Positions 37,201 through 49,832 are shown, numbered from the stretch's first letter. The stretch: 64,000 nucleotides of DNA from Trichuris trichiura (GCA_037903355.1 JBAJFE010000042.1:1500001-1564000); one strand, 5' to 3'. Notes: generated from the letters alone by a model not told the origin. Numbers and translations are program-made.

Positions 37201-38323
37201 ATTACAGCTTTCAGCAGGATTGCAGTCCCAAACGAACAGGATCCAAGAATGGCGCCCCATACTTTTCCTGCATCAGCAATGCCCTGTCACTAATGAAACT
37301 GACGGAATACTGAAAACCCCAGGTCATACTGTGGTATTCAAAGGCCACTTGAACTGATGTTTTACTCCGCAGTTGAACAACACCAGAAATGTAGCAGAAC
37401 AGACACGAGACGGTTCAGAACATTACATGAGAATGCCTGTTTCTGTGAAACACCCTCCACAGTTTTGCGTAGGTTTAAGCCACAGTAGGCAAATCAGAAA
37501 GCGCGTAGGCACGTCCAGCATTACGAAGGAGCTCAAGTCGCCCCTATTTTCGCTTTATGAATGAACTGCGTAGGCGTTTCTTCGCTTTAACGAAGAACGG
37601 GAACAGTGCAACAGAACAGGTTTTACAATTTATCCCGCTGTTCTTAGCACATGCGGTAGCCAGCTAGTTTGGTTTTCTGTGAATACATCCAGTGCATTGC
37701 TGTGCTGCTGAAAAATGAATGAACAGCCCCATTAGCTAGTCATCATAGTTCTGACCTACGTCCCTATCTGAGCCCTATCTGGAATTATTTCTTCTTTCTT
37801 TACTGGAAAGTATTCTATGACACCAGAGCATAGGAAAGGTCGCAAAACTGTTCCGCTTAACGTCAAATTGGACGTGATCAAACGTCCTAACCATGGCGAA
37901 TAAAGCAGGGATATTATAGGCGCTTTATGCCTTTCTGCATTCTTCATTCAAACTATTTATCCGCAGAAAGACAAGCTCTTGAAAGCCGCTGACTTACTAT
38001 TGCAAAGTAGCCTAGTCTGGAAGGAACCGGATACTGAGTAAGATGAAAAGTGTCTTGCTCGACTGGGTTGATGGATGCGGATACTGTGAACTGCCGCTGA
38101 GCTATTTGATGATTAAAAAAAAGTAGTCGTCTTTTTCACAAGTCGAAACAAAAGGCTTTACGGAACAACAGTGAAAGCTATTGCGACAGTAAAATTTATT
38201 TCTAGTCATTGATGGTTTGATAGATTATTAAGACGATGAAATCTCCACTGTTTAAAGCTTACTAGAGAAAGCGCTTCAGCTGATGCTGAAACCGCTGCAA
38301 AGCTCCAAGAAGAATTAAAGAAC
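34252..38323. other. Mostly non-coding; one Tigger-like terminus
   Basis: AT-rich spacer. At 36506-36535 the string GATAATCAAGGTTTCACTGT resembles an inverted Tigger/pogo terminus. No matching opposite end was found nearby. Other frames are short and lack domains. Confidence 0.35.
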
Positions 38324-38336
38324 ATAGTAGTGGAAT

Positions 38337-38561
38337 CATAGTTCAGCGTCTTTATTACGGTAGCTGTGTCCCGTTGGTAAGCACAAGAAAGAAAGAGAAT
38401 GAAGAGTTTCCAGAGCTTTCGGGTCTGTCGCGACAGACCCGAAAGCTCTGGAAACTCTTCATTCTCTTTCTTTCTTGTGCTTACCAACGGGACACGGCTA
38501 CCGTAATAAAGACGCTGAACTATGAAAACATACAGTCCCGTACTAAAACATCACATTTTCA
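38337..38561 (+). mobile_element. Palindromic Penelope-derived element
   Basis: It is flanked by a perfect 13-base duplication ATAGTAGTGGAAT (38324-38336 and 38562-38574). Bases 38341-38430 and 38431-38520 are reverse complements of each other with one mismatch and no spacer, centred on GGTCTGTCG/CGACAGACC. The right tail holds CAGTCCCGTACTAAAACA. Shared PLE end motifs are AACGGGACAC, CCGTAATAAA and CGAAAGCTC. Neither arm has a CTGATGA half, so a hammerhead cannot form here. Confidence 0.85.
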
Positions 38562-38574
38562 ATAGTAGTGGAAT

Positions 38575-40180
38575 GTACATATTCATACAAGCAAATGTTC
38601 AAACGTGACAAAACTGCAGTTCACCGAAAAGAATTGCCAAGGCGTATATTTCAGTGGACGAGAAGCATGCTGTAGGGGCAATGCATCAAAGGGCAGGCTC
38701 GCTCCGACGCTTATTATCAACGCTAGAGATGTCGCCATCCTTTGTCTTTTACTAATGAACAGTTTTGAGCACCTAAGAGCTCTTAATTACATTGGCAAAG
38801 GTACACTTCCCGTCGTGTTCAGTTCTTATCCGAGTGGCCGGAACACGCAGCTGATTTTTTCTGACTGTCGCAGGAAAAGTTTGTGATCTTGTTGAGAACC
38901 ACTGCAACCGTAATAACGTTGACAAAAGATGCTTTTTGATTCGAGACAAATGTACAGCTCCTCCACTGGCTGTTGCAGCGTATGACAAAAATATTTGCCT
39001 TGTGTTCCTGCCCGCAAATTCAACGTAGTTGCTGCAACCTTAGGGCCAGGACGTATAAGCAATAATCAAGGCATATTATTCACAAAACGTCGTGCGTCAC
39101 GTTGGGACTTCTTTGGAGGGGAAGCGGAATAACTGTATAGTAAAGAAGGCAATCACCAGCATTATGGCTGCCCTCGATAGGCTCAACGCATCGATAAGAA
39201 GTGACGTTTGAGGAAGTTTGCTGCCTGAAAGAATAAAAGTTCTTGCAATATTAAATCCATCAGACATCAATAACGCAAACGTGGCTTTGGCAGAGCAAGC
39301 AGGATGTCCAAGAAGTTTAAGAGCGCCATGAAGAAGTGGCGTCGGGAAGAAGATTGAAAACAATTAAAAGCAGAAAGAATAAGAATAGACAACCAGCATA
39401 AGAGTGAATGATAAAGAAGCAAAGCCTTTCGATAAATCGAAAACAAGCAGCTATGAAACCCTTTATGACTGGTTGAAAAACAAGACCTTTATGTAAGAAC
39501 AGCACGTGTCAGTTTTTGATGTTTATGTCAAAACAGCATGTCAGCAGGCCGAGAGGACGTTTTAAGGGCACACAGCAAAGTGTGCACCATAGGAGTACGC
39601 GAGGCCAAACAGTTACACGTAGCACTCGTTTTTCATGCCTTCCATCCAGGCGACAGCAGCTGGCCTAGAGCGGCAATCGTTTTCCACAAAGGAAGGCATA
39701 AATATCAGTCTATGGCGCATCCTCCAGGCTAAGCTATGCTATCCTGCTACTCTCCCCGATACCCAGTCGTCATTATAACTTTTGTATTCACGGGGGACAA
39801 GTTTTACGGGTCACTGTGGTTAACAGTGGCTGCTTTATGAGTGCGTACATAATGTAGCATTAAAATGAATATACAAAAAAGTCTTTTCTCAGGACAAACA
39901 CTGATGCCCATTTTGCCGGATAGCTGAACCATAGAACCGGTTTTCAGCCTAGGAAGTCTGTGAGTGAACGCGAACATCAGTGGCAGGAACCTTGGTTTAC
40001 AACCTGCCGTAGCGTCCTAAGTTGAGCGTTGCTCCGTTGTCACATAATCGCCGGGAGATCAGCACGGACGCAGAAGTTGACACACTATCTCGCAGCTTTC
40101 TTTCATTGGAGTTCATAGTACTGCGCGGTTCTTTATTGAATGTTTGATATGCGGCAGCAGCTCTGCGAGTCATTAATAAA
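38575..40180. other. No gene firmly recognised
   Basis: A plus-strand frame (38605-38886) and overlapping minus-strand frames (39505-39317 and 39363-39097) are open. The minus frames contain hydrophobic runs such as AAIMLVIAFFTIQLF, which would suit a multi-pass membrane protein. No acceptor or partner exon settles this. Confidence 0.3.
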
Positions 40181-40183
40181 ATA

Positions 40184-40369
40184 CAGTAGAACCTCTGAAG
40201 TTGACCACCTCTCTATGTCGACCATCTCCCTAAGTTGACCGAATTTTGACCACTTGGTTGGTCTGCACGTTAATAATATAATATACCCACAGCCTCTTAT
40301 GTTGACCACCCCCTATGTTGACCAGTTTTGCCTGGTCCCTTGGGTGGTCAACTTATGGAGGTTCTACTG
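40184..40369. mobile_element. pogo-type MITE, complete
   Basis: The ends are CAGTAGAACCTC at the left and GAGGTTCTACTG at the right, both flanked by TA. Subterminal GTTGACCACC and GGTGGTCAAC are inverse copies, and GTTGACC units recur inside. It is 186 bp, non-coding, and related to the fragment at 20828-21041. Confidence 0.85.
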
Positions 40370-40642
40370 TAAGTGCATAGCGCTAGTATCTTGTCTCTCT
40401 CTGTCAATGGTGAACCGCAAGATGTTAGCAGCTTCGCTTGTTTGAACAAAAAATGTAGGCATTATCATAAAAAAGGCATGAAATCACATGGCTCCGTAAA
40501 TAACGGTATTTTATTACTTAGCTTGATTCGCACACGTAGAAACGCCAGGAAACGGTTTTACTCCTTATGCAGGCAATGAAATTCATAATATTAACCTGAC
40601 TGGGCGATGGAGAGAAAAATCACAGATATGGGAATCTGACAC

Positions 40643-40669
40643 GTGTGTGTGTGTGTGTGTGTGTGTGTG
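40643..40669. repeat. GT dinucleotide microsatellite
   Basis: About 13 perfect GT units. Confidence 0.95.
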
Positions 40670-40990
40670 CAGCTAGGTTTCATTGCTCTTTATCGCAATG
40701 AACTATTGGTAGGTATACTTTTGCATACTTTGGATAACAAGATTTCACTGTTCTTGAAGCAACTAGGTAATGTGCATTTCCAGAATCATAGCATCCTGGT
40801 GAAAACAAATAGTCTTAACAGTCTTGTCAGTTTGGTAACTCTCAACAGGACTAAAGTGCGTTTGCGTTACGTATTTTGAGCCACCGACTGGTGCAGGAAA
40901 AGAATTTTTAAACTGCAAACGTTGCTATCCAAAAACGCAATTTTAAGGTTGAACGAAATTTTCCATGGAATGAGACAGAGATTGTTTTAG

Positions 40991-41196
40991 GTCCAGTAGA
41001 CACGACGAGGTGTTACAGCCACGATGACTGCGCAAGCATGACCGTAGGATTGTTCAGGGCAATGTGCATTAGGCAAAGATGCGTGTGGGCATCTCCTACC
41101 AACCACATGTGTATGAAAAGAAATCGTTGTCGGTTAGGCGAAGCATGCATTAACGAGGTTTGTTATGAACCATTCGATGGAACAAACGTACCTTGA
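40991..41196 (+). CDS. Cys-rich EB-like domain exon A
   Basis: After a TTGTTTTAG acceptor the frame reads RCYSHDDCASM, then FRAMCIRQRCVWASP, MCMKRNRCRLGEACINEVC, and stops at TGA (41194-41196). The eight-cysteine pattern (C-x5-C-x11-C-x4-C-x9-C-x4-C-x6-C-x4-C, approximate) and the HDDC, RCV and RC-x-x-G blocks match the exon at 54222-54512 closely and the one at 48203-48449 in part. Such disulfide modules (EB, or 'EB-like') occur in secreted or ectodomain nematode proteins. It is a last exon. The upstream exon, which should carry a signal peptide, was not found. Confidence 0.6.
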
Positions 41197-41656
41197 ACAG
41201 TGAACTACAGAAAAGCTATTGTTATAACAATTTTTCAACAACGTTGAAAGAGAGAGCAGAATTAGAGTCACTGCTGTTATCACACTAAAGCTTTACCTTT
41301 CGCCTAATTTATTAAAGACATTTTATACTCGACTTGAAAGTTGTATGATTTTTAACGTGAAAGGGAAAGAACGAAAAATTCTCTTCCAATTAATGTTAGG
41401 ACAAGGAAGAAATACGTTTTCGTTTTTAATAAAAAAAGGCTTCATAATTTGGGACTGGCGTAACGCATGGCAGAAGTTAGTTACGCAATTTCGTGAATAG
41501 AACTAGAATGGTAAACTAATAACAAGTAAGCATGAGTAAAGATCAGCAATCTGCATACTATTAACATTGCAGGAATACTAAGCAATTTTAAGCAATATGA
41601 GACGCAACCGAAATTTTCTAAACTGGAAAAACGCTAAACATTTTACCCAGGAGGAA

Positions 41657-41995
41657 CGCTAAACGTTTGTTCTCGTGCCGCCGTCGTGGAAGGTCGGTTG
41701 GAAGCTCACTGCGCCGTCTGACTGACTAGGCGGGACCGAAACCTGACGGCTCAAGATAGAGCTGACGGCAGTAGGTCTCTGCCAAAGTTGGTCGGATGGG
41801 GTGGCTTGCAACCACAAAGGCTGACCCGATCGGCGGTACAATTACGCTGATGACGGGCCACGGAGAGGCCCGAAAGCTCCGTTAACATTTTTTTAAAATA
41901 AACGTTTAATGAAGAACGGGTTAAGAAAATCCCGCAAAAATTTTAGAATACAAATTAAAAAAACCCGTTACGAAGAAAGAAAAAAAGAAAAAAAA
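41657..41995 (+). mobile_element. Non-autonomous Penelope-derived element
   Basis: A perfect 14-base duplication TTACCCAGGAGGAA (41643-41656 and 41996-42009) bounds a 339-bp insert. Its left half (GCCGCCGTCGTGGAAGGTCGG, 20 of 21 shown here by position 41680) is shared with the core of the element at 62294-62793. The right half carries the hammerhead-like core and an A-rich tail with AACCCGTTACGAAG. There is one arm only, so it is not fold-back. It has no coding capacity. Confidence 0.8.
41847..41875 (+). ncRNA. Hammerhead ribozyme-like motif
   Basis: CTGATGA (41847-41853) is followed by CGGGCC, the loop ACGGAGA, GGCCCG, and GAAA at 41872-41875. The stem is perfect. The bases after GAAA (GCTCCG) recur at the other copies. 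Confidence 0.55.
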
Positions 41996-42112
41996 TTACC
42001 CAGGAGGAAGTTAAAAACGTTAATGCGTAAGAATTTTAAAATAACCCTGGAAACTGGATGCTTCATAACAGGTCTAAAGGCTTCGCGTTAAAACTGCAGT
42101 ACCGTTGTTGCG

Positions 42113-42498
42113 TGCCTATTCTTGGTTTCTGAAATTAACTAAGTGTAGTAAACGCGGTTGACAGACGCACGCAAAAAGGGTCGTCAAACACTTTATTGTA
42201 CCGACACAACACCAAATCCATCAGCCTTCCGCGGGTGCTCTTTATATACCCTTATCCTGGCGGGGGCTGAGCGTCACTTCGTGGGCGAGGTGATGTCTGA
42301 CGCACGTTTCCGGTGACCGCCCGCGCGTCCTGATAGCTATTTCCGGTGACTACCCTGCGTGAATCACTATCAGGGTCTGCCCTGCAGGGATCGTCGCTTT
42401 CACCGCCCGTCGTGCAGGGGGCGGTTTCCGTAATTCCAGTCTCGCTTTTCGTCACACCAAGCAACAGTTTGGTTAACTTCAGAAACCAAGAATAGACA
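42113..42498 (-). mobile_element. Putative solo LTR
   Basis: A GC-richer 386-bp block is bounded by TG..CA with long inverted ends (CTATTCTTGGTTTCTGAA). Read on the minus strand it has TATAAAGAGCACCC, and then about 70 bases later ACAATAAAGTG, a TATA box and a polyadenylation signal in LTR order. No target duplication is visible, so an inverted-repeat DNA element remains possible. Confidence 0.45.
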
Positions 42499-42499
42499 A

Positions 42500-45400
42500 A
42501 AGCAACCCTACTAAAATTCAAATTTTACACTATTAATATTAATAGATAAGCAGAACTTGTGCCGGAGGAAGCTGCACTGAGACCCGGACAAGCGCACAGC
42601 GAAGTTCAACCGTGGAAACGTTACCTGATGAACAGCATGGGGACACATGCTCCGCGCTGTGGATTACGTTGAGAACTCGACATCGACGCCCTGGAACAAA
42701 GACGGCTGTTTAGAATTACCGTCAGTCCCGCGGCCTTCTTCCTAGTGGGACCTATGGTTCAATAACCTGAAGTCTATAGGAAGCGTGTGGCTGAAGTCAG
42801 GAAGCTTCATACAAACGCATGAAGTTCGAGCCCAGTTTTGTTCAGGCTAGTGTTTTCAATCCTGGATTGTACTATTGCTGTATCGTCACGTGGCTCCATT
42901 CTAAAGCACTGCCATCCAAGTTTTTACGGTGCGTCAAACAACAAAGTCTTGCGCGCTCAGAGCCACCCTCTGCTAAAATACTGCTTCGAAGTGCTTTATG
43001 TTGTAACATTTAAACCATGATAATTTACTGGGATATAGATCCTTTCCACTCGCCATGGCTTCTGTTAGTCTGCGTGCCAAAAAATTTACACGGTTTTTTA
43101 AGCGTGATTGGAACCTCTTTAGCTTCACCATTTCTGGTCAATTAAACACTGACCAAATGTCTCAGTGAGCGAATGTCAAAGATCCGGCTCAGAGGACCAG
43201 AATGCTTTGACTGACGCTAGTTTTCTCCGTGTATGACCCTAACTCGATCGAAACAAGAAACAAACCTTGTTCTTCGGCAATTGTCGCTTGCTCCTGGCTG
43301 GCAGCAACCTTTTATCCTAATTAGCGGTAATCAGGATACCACATAATACACACCATTTTTTATGCTCAACTGCATCAGCATCGTGCGACCCGTGGTATCC
43401 GTAAAAAGAAGTACAGACTGCCCATGGCACACATCCTGGCCAAACCTGCAAATGTTACTGTAATTTTCATAATGAAAACTATGAGCAACTGCCCTCTTGT
43501 CAACTACTGTCGTAAACAGCGAACACATTTTCTCTACCGAAAAACGAGTTTAGCGTTTCGAGGGAAAGTGATCGTCATTATCTACGGGCTCAATGCTAAT
43601 ATATTATTGCATAGCTGCACACCCTATTACTGGATTCTGTATGCTCCACTAAGTTAGTGTGTGAATAAACCCAGTAACGGTTGTCGTTGGCCGGTCAGGA
43701 AACATAAAAGGTCACCATTGTAACTACACTCAAAACGTCACGGCAATGGCGGAAATATCTGCATAACTGATTTAACGTGCACAAGCCTAATCCTTGAGGA
43801 AGGACAAGCGGATGTCATAGTAAAGGTTTTGATCGCACATTGCTGAACGAGTTGATTGTTCTTTAGCTCGCTTGCACAGAAGTAGAAGAATTTGCTCTCA
43901 ATAACCTCCAACTTTCCAATGTTTCTCAGCAAAATGAAACTAGTCTGGTTAAAGAACGCAGGCAATTAAACTGGGCTCACTTTCAGTAAAATGATGGTAG
44001 ACATGCACAGCGCGTATGGCAACTTAGAGAGACATTCAAAAAGATTTGAAGAACGGTTCAGCCCAGGTGTTTGAACCATTGAAATCCTGAATGATCAAGG
44101 GTCAGGGTCGTAATCCTGAAAATTGGAACTCTGGTATAGACAGCTGTTTTACAAAGCCCTAGTATTACGTTACTGGTGCTGAAGTGTTAATTTCACTCAC
44201 TGGAATTAATTTTCTCCCTACCTCGCTAAGGTCACCATGGAACACATAGAAGACAAGGTGTTGACAAGATAGGGCAAGATGAGAAAACTAAGTAGATGAT
44301 GCGAGTGAGGACATTTTGTTCCTAAACCGTTAAGAATAAACAGAACCAAGGCTTCTAGGATATTTACCTACGTCGAATTCTTCATTCCCTTGCGTTGAAT
44401 TAACCTGACCAGGACTACCTTATCAGCACACGTAATGCACGTGTTTGTGAGTATTAAAAACGGAGCAAGGTTAGACGTCGAAAGTTTCATTCGTTTAAAA
44501 TTTGTTTTTCTTACGCATGTAAACGGTTTTTTCATGAACGTACAATAACTTAAAGCGTACATTCGATCTAACACGATTTTTTGCTTTCTCACTTTGTATT
44601 CACAATTAGCGTTTGAGAAATGTCTTCCAACGTCGCACTGCTTGTCTGCAAACTGAGGTCAGAAAATGGAAACTATACACAGGTTCATAAAAACTTTTGA
44701 TTAGAGTCCCATTGTCATTATAACGCCTGTATGTCCAACATCTTCGTCGGTTTTCATAAATTAAAAGTGCGTCCACTGTACATATACAGGTGCTATTGTT
44801 CACAAGGTTTATTTTTAATAATGAAGCAGAAAATGAACAGGAAAACAAACTAACACCTTGACAGTGACTTCGTCTGCTAACTACGAACTCACGGGAATCA
44901 TGATGTTACCTTAGTGGTACTGCAGCTGTTAATTACACCTAATCACTTGCATTGATAGGGCGGAAAGCAACGCAACATCTTTTCAAACGACTACATACTG
45001 AATTTTAACACTACCCAAGTGCTGAAAGGAAAGGTTACATTCATTCAATGTACACCGCCATGCTCTTTATTGCAAACAGTGCTCCGGATAAACGCCCACC
45101 TTATGGAAAAATCCTGCCTCATCGCTAGCGTGATTCGATTTTCTATTCAGATAACTCTGAAACCTATGTTTCTTAAATAAACACAGTGTATCATTGCAGT
45201 ACAGAGAACGGTGCAGCACGACATAATCGTTATAATGTTTTTGCGGTTGCGCGTTAGAAATGATTATTTTGCCTTTTGACGTAGGAATGAACGTTATGAG
45301 GTCAAGAAGCTGCCTCTGCATGATTTCACAATGGAGCAGTAGCAACTATGCGTGTGCTTGGTATAGACAAATTTCTAACAGACGTCTGCGTAAAGCACTA

Positions 45401-48200
45401 AACGTTTCTTTGTTACACAAACAATAGTGGTATAAAAAGCATGTTTCCGTGTAATGTGGTACCGTTCTTAAAATGAGGTTGATTACAGCTGCAGCTACAA
45501 TCACCGCGATGGTTGTCATTTTTCATGCTCAGTTTGGAGGTATCTTGCGTTTTTCTCACCGTTTTTTCAGACAGAATGCCCTGGCAACCTGTCTTCATAC
45601 TATTTGACATAACGCAGCTGTCAGTTTAGTTTATCAGCTTATATGAAGCGTACTCTACTTTTGCCGTCGCGTTTCCTGTAAGTTAGTTAGATTCACTCGT
45701 TTAAAATAAACCACTGTTGCAAAAGGAATGAAAAGCAGTGAAACATTGAACTGCAATATTTAATTGAAACTACATAGCAAATAGGATGAACGTTGACTAC
45801 TTATAATTGCCTGAAGCAGTAGCGCAGTTGCGACACCATTTATCTTGCTTAGATAAAATGTGAAGCAAAAGTTTTGCAAAGCTTTCGAATTTCAGCTGAC
45901 CCCATTATCAGAGCGATTATGAAAGACGAACTCGGCTAAAAGCAACCCTTTTCTATAAGAAACAAGTAGATTGATTAAGTCAGAAATAGGCGGAAGTGGT
46001 ACTCCAGGTACGCTCTGAGAAAATAGGAGCTAAGGAGGGCAGTTCAAGGATCGTCCAAAAATGTAACTCACGGTCGGCTGATTGACGGTATGGTAAGGAA
46101 TATTTTCCATGCGTACCTTATAAAAGACTTAAACTACTGAACATTGACCGGCGGGCAGGATGAATCATCCCTATGGCACCTGTTGCGAGTTTTCCTTTCA
46201 TAGAACATGATAGTTCCACCTAATCAGTGCTAAACATTATCCGTGAAAGCTAATAAATAGCGACAACATAGTCAGCTGAATACGTTTCTGCCTAAAATTG
46301 TTGGATAGGCAAATAAAACTAAAGATTAGTATAAATCGTTCATTCACAGACACTAATTGAAAAGCGCTGAAAAATATAAGCAAGTACATTATTTGTATCT
46401 TCAACAGAAAACATTTGTCACGTTTTATTGTGCAGAGGGAACGTTTGGGTGAATTGTTAATGGGATACTTCATTTATAGGCAACCAAATTGCTAAGTTTT
46501 TGGGGAGTTTATTTGTTACCGTGAAACTTCTATCGCGCATCAGCCACACACATTGAATTTTTCTTAGCGCGCAAAGTTAAAGATTATTCCTAATCGCTAG
46601 TCGGCATATTGAAAAACGCGTTCCAAGTAACAGTAAATGCTAAGCATTGTTAGCCTTACGCATTCACAGCAGCCATAAGGACATGGGTAAGTTTTTGTTA
46701 GCTGTATTTTGCCTCGCCATAATCATCACATTAATGCGACTAATAATTGCAACGTTAATCAAATAAGGTATGTTTACTGCCCAATGAAAGGTCTAAGGAA
46801 AAGTCGTCAAGAAATCGTATAAGTACATGGCCAGGCAACTGAAACAAAAGTGTACATTTCGCTGATAAATCGAGCAGAAACTTTAGGACACTTTGCCCAA
46901 AATATTTCAAACATAATAACCAGAGCTCGAATGTAAATTTTTGCTAGAGCACAAAACCAGAGGCGTCAAAGCAGCGTTTCCAATCGGACGCATGTCCTTT
47001 TTTGCTTGCAGAATGTTACTTAGACTTGAAAAATTGGTCGATGTCTTTTCGAAAGAATAAAACAGTCTTATCGTCTTTAAGCTCTCGGCTAGGCACAATA
47101 ATGTGTAAAGACAGACAGCTCTACGCCAAACTTTCTTCCTGAAGTGCACACACTGCTACGTGTAACATTTAGGGCATCGTTTGTACTTGCATACCATTGA
47201 CTTCGTGTTAGGGCGCTAAACTACGCAAGCGCGAACTAGAACTGCGAACTTACTTCATCGAATCGCATGTGGCTTCTTGCGCAATTGGGTTTAGCTTTCA
47301 TGATCTCCTTATTGAACAATGCAAGAGCAAGTTCCTGCCTCATAATTTGAAGCTACTAATTACTTAATGTATTAATGATTTCAGTTTTCATTTTGCTTTA
47401 ACTTATGTCCACCATTCGTTAAACGTTTGCCATGTCACTTTCGTCTGACCTTATTTATAAAGTAAGTCAAGAATTATTCCGATGAAGGTATAAACACTCC
47501 AATTCTTCTGCGCGTGTAGTAAGTGTGTCCTGCCTGTAAAACACATTTCTCTTGCACTGAATAATCGCAAATTACAATGTTTGCAAATGCAAACCTTTGC
47601 CCAAATCCATTAGTCAGGCACAGTTAGTTGCCAAAGTGAGACAAACTACATAAGTTTATAACACTGGTTGGTGAAAATGCAGCATTTGCTCTCGCCTGAA
47701 TCTTCATACAAAAAAAATTTATGAAGTGAGAGACCTTTCAGAGCTATCTGCGCCTGCCTTCAAAGCAGACGTTAGGTAGTGCCACTTGAAGAAACTAATT
47801 AGTGATTCCTACGAGCAAACGTGGATAACTCTTTTCTCGCGCATTAAGCTGCGCTGCGATTGCGTGCAAGAGTGGATCGTCAGCATATAGGAGCTAGCAC
47901 TTTTGGCTATTATTCGCTCTCGCTTAATACATCGTGGTTTCAATGTCTGTGTCGTTCATTAGAACTCTGAATATTCACTGCTTCTGGGCATTAGGTATCA
48001 TGAATGGCTACTGGTCAAGGCAGACGCGGAACTCGAGAAGAAAGGTGGTTGCATTGCATTGTTTCCAGAATTACCTATGCTGGTCTAGCTGATAAAAAAA
48101 ATTTAGCTTTTGCGGGCTGCATATCCACAGTGCTTAAGAGCATAACGAAAAGATTTTTTGTAACAAATTTCATTCTCTACGTTATGTTCTAGAGCCCTGC
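42500..48200. other. Mostly non-coding spacer
   Basis: No coherent gene was found. An ATG at 47267 starts MWLLAQLGLAFMISLLNNAR, a good signal peptide that stops after 27 codons. It lies upstream of the Cys-rich exon at 48203 but is not phase-compatible by any clear donor. Another short hydrophobic frame starts at 46684 (MGKFLLAVFCLAIIITLM). Both are too short to call. Confidence 0.35.
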
Positions 48201-48202
48201 AG

Positions 48203-48449
48203 AACATTGAATCATGCGGAGTGTACAAAAGAAAACCCTGCCCGCAGCGTCAGCAACCTTTGTTTCCGAAGAAGATGCATTCGAGCAGAACTTGTTCCTA
48301 ACACTTCTTGTGACAGAAACGCTCAGTGCCGAAGACGGTCTAGACGAAACGGTTATCCGCGACGGGCAACTGGATGCCGGAAAAATCAATGCTACAGTTT
48401 AACAAGTAATATTTTAATCTTTTGTTTGCACCTCTCAATGCAGTATTAG
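48203..48449 (+). CDS. Cys-rich EB-like domain exon B
   Basis: After a CCCTGCAG acceptor the frame reads NHAECTKENPARSVSNLC, FRRRCIRAELVPNTSC, DRNAQC and ATGCRKNQC. It then continues to a hydrophobic end and TAG. The first six cysteines and the H-x-x-C and RRC-I blocks align with exons A (40991) and C (54222); the spacing before the last two is longer. A donor inside the hydrophobic end (ACAA before GTAATA) could continue the gene. It is probably secreted. A shifted frame (48214-48402) is also open and acidic, but lacks the family pattern. Confidence 0.45.
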
Positions 48450-48855
48450 AGATGAGTTGCTTCGTACAACAATAATGACTTAATCCTGCAAGTATTTAAA
48501 AGCAAGAAATTTCATCTCTCCAGGTCGACATAATTGAGTGCTCTATTTTAAGGGAAATGTTTAACCTTTTCTTCATTCTCAGCTCCCCATCCAACAAACA
48601 GCTCTTAGCATGCTCTTAACGAGACCCTCACAAACGTTATGCATTGCCTGTAAGGCACCTAAAATAAGAGAACTGAAAAGGTTTCTAATCGTCGACAGTT
48701 AGCAACTGCGCAACAGAGTTTTAGGTAAGGATGATGCAAACTCATGGTCAGAAGCAAAGGAATAGTTGGAAATAAAGTTTTTTACATACTGCCGGTAAGT
48801 TCAAGACACCAGTGCGTACAGTAGCGCTTTGAGGAACTGGTATTGTCTTCATTTA

Positions 48856-48990
48856 TCCTATTTGTCCACACTGGTATCAGCAAGTCCATTATCCTATTTG
48901 TCCACATTGGTATCGGCGGTACCTATTCAGGCTTTCAACCTATCAGGGTTTTGGCCTGTCAGGTATTTAGACCTTTCGGAATGTCAGCCG
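48856..48990. repeat. Short direct repeats and degenerate tandem units
   Basis: ATCCTATTTGTCCACACTGG occurs at 48857 and again, with one change, 36 bases later. It is followed by about four degenerate units of 16-20 bases of the type TATCAGGGTTTTGGCC. Confidence 0.6.
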
Positions 48991-49215
48991 TAGCCTCAGG
49001 GAACGTCAGAACTATGGCGACTTGCTACCAGCGGTGTTCGTTCGTCTGTAAGCAGCACGACGAGTTACTTGACGAATTCGCGCAAAAGGACACTGCGTTG
49101 CCGCTACACGAAGTCAGGAAAACGGCATAATTTGGTTAAAGCTTAATACTTTCATGATGAAGAAATTTATTACGGATGTGTCCCGTTTGTATTCTATATA
49201 AAGAGGCTCCGGAGC

Positions 49216-49243
49216 TTTCGGGTCATTCGAGACCCATCATCAG
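49216..49243 (-). ncRNA. Hammerhead-like motif, left PLE arm
   Basis: On the minus strand CTGATGA (49243-49237) and GAAA (49219-49216) flank a TGGGTC/GACCCG hairpin whose loop contains TCGAAT. It mirrors 52956-52983 exactly. Confidence 0.55.
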
Positions 49244-49832
49244 CGGTCTTAAGTGTAAATATGAATTGTGCCAGCGAGTGCCATCTATCGATTCTGTGGA
49301 TTTTAAAGCGGGTATTTTAAAGCCTTCTGTTTGTAGGTTTTTGTATTTGAGTCTGTCAGCGCACTTCTTTTTTCTTCTTTTTTTCTTTTTCTTTCTTTGT
49401 TCCATTTATATTGCAGTTTTGTCCATTTCTGTTTGTTCTAATTATTTGTTTTTTCTTCTTTCCCGGCTATTGTATTTCATCTGGTGAGTGTGCAACAATT
49501 ATACCGCGTCACAATATTTGTCCAAATCTCGCTTATGTCCACTCCTTGATCGCGGTTGTATGTCGTATTGTGTCTGATATATAGTGCTTCTTTAATTCTT
49601 CTTAACCGTAAATTGTTTTCGTAACATAAAACTTTTGGTTGGAGTGCTTGAGTGCATTGCGTCGCGTGTTCCACTACAGCAGAGGCTTGTTTGGCTTTTT
49701 CCATTGTAATTTTTGGGTCCACGATTGGCCTGCCTCGTCGTGTGGTTAGACAATATTCCGACAACATCTTCAAACCTTTACAGAAATATTCCATAAAGAA
49801 CTCCTAGGTCAGAGCTAAATTCAGCGTTAATA

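Noticed and set aside
38206..38565. Identical peptides on opposite strands
   Set aside because: They are a direct consequence of the palindrome at 38341-38520.
49223..49405. Lys-rich frames here and at 52791-52976
   Set aside because: They are low-complexity A-rich or T-rich tracts inside the PLE 3' region.
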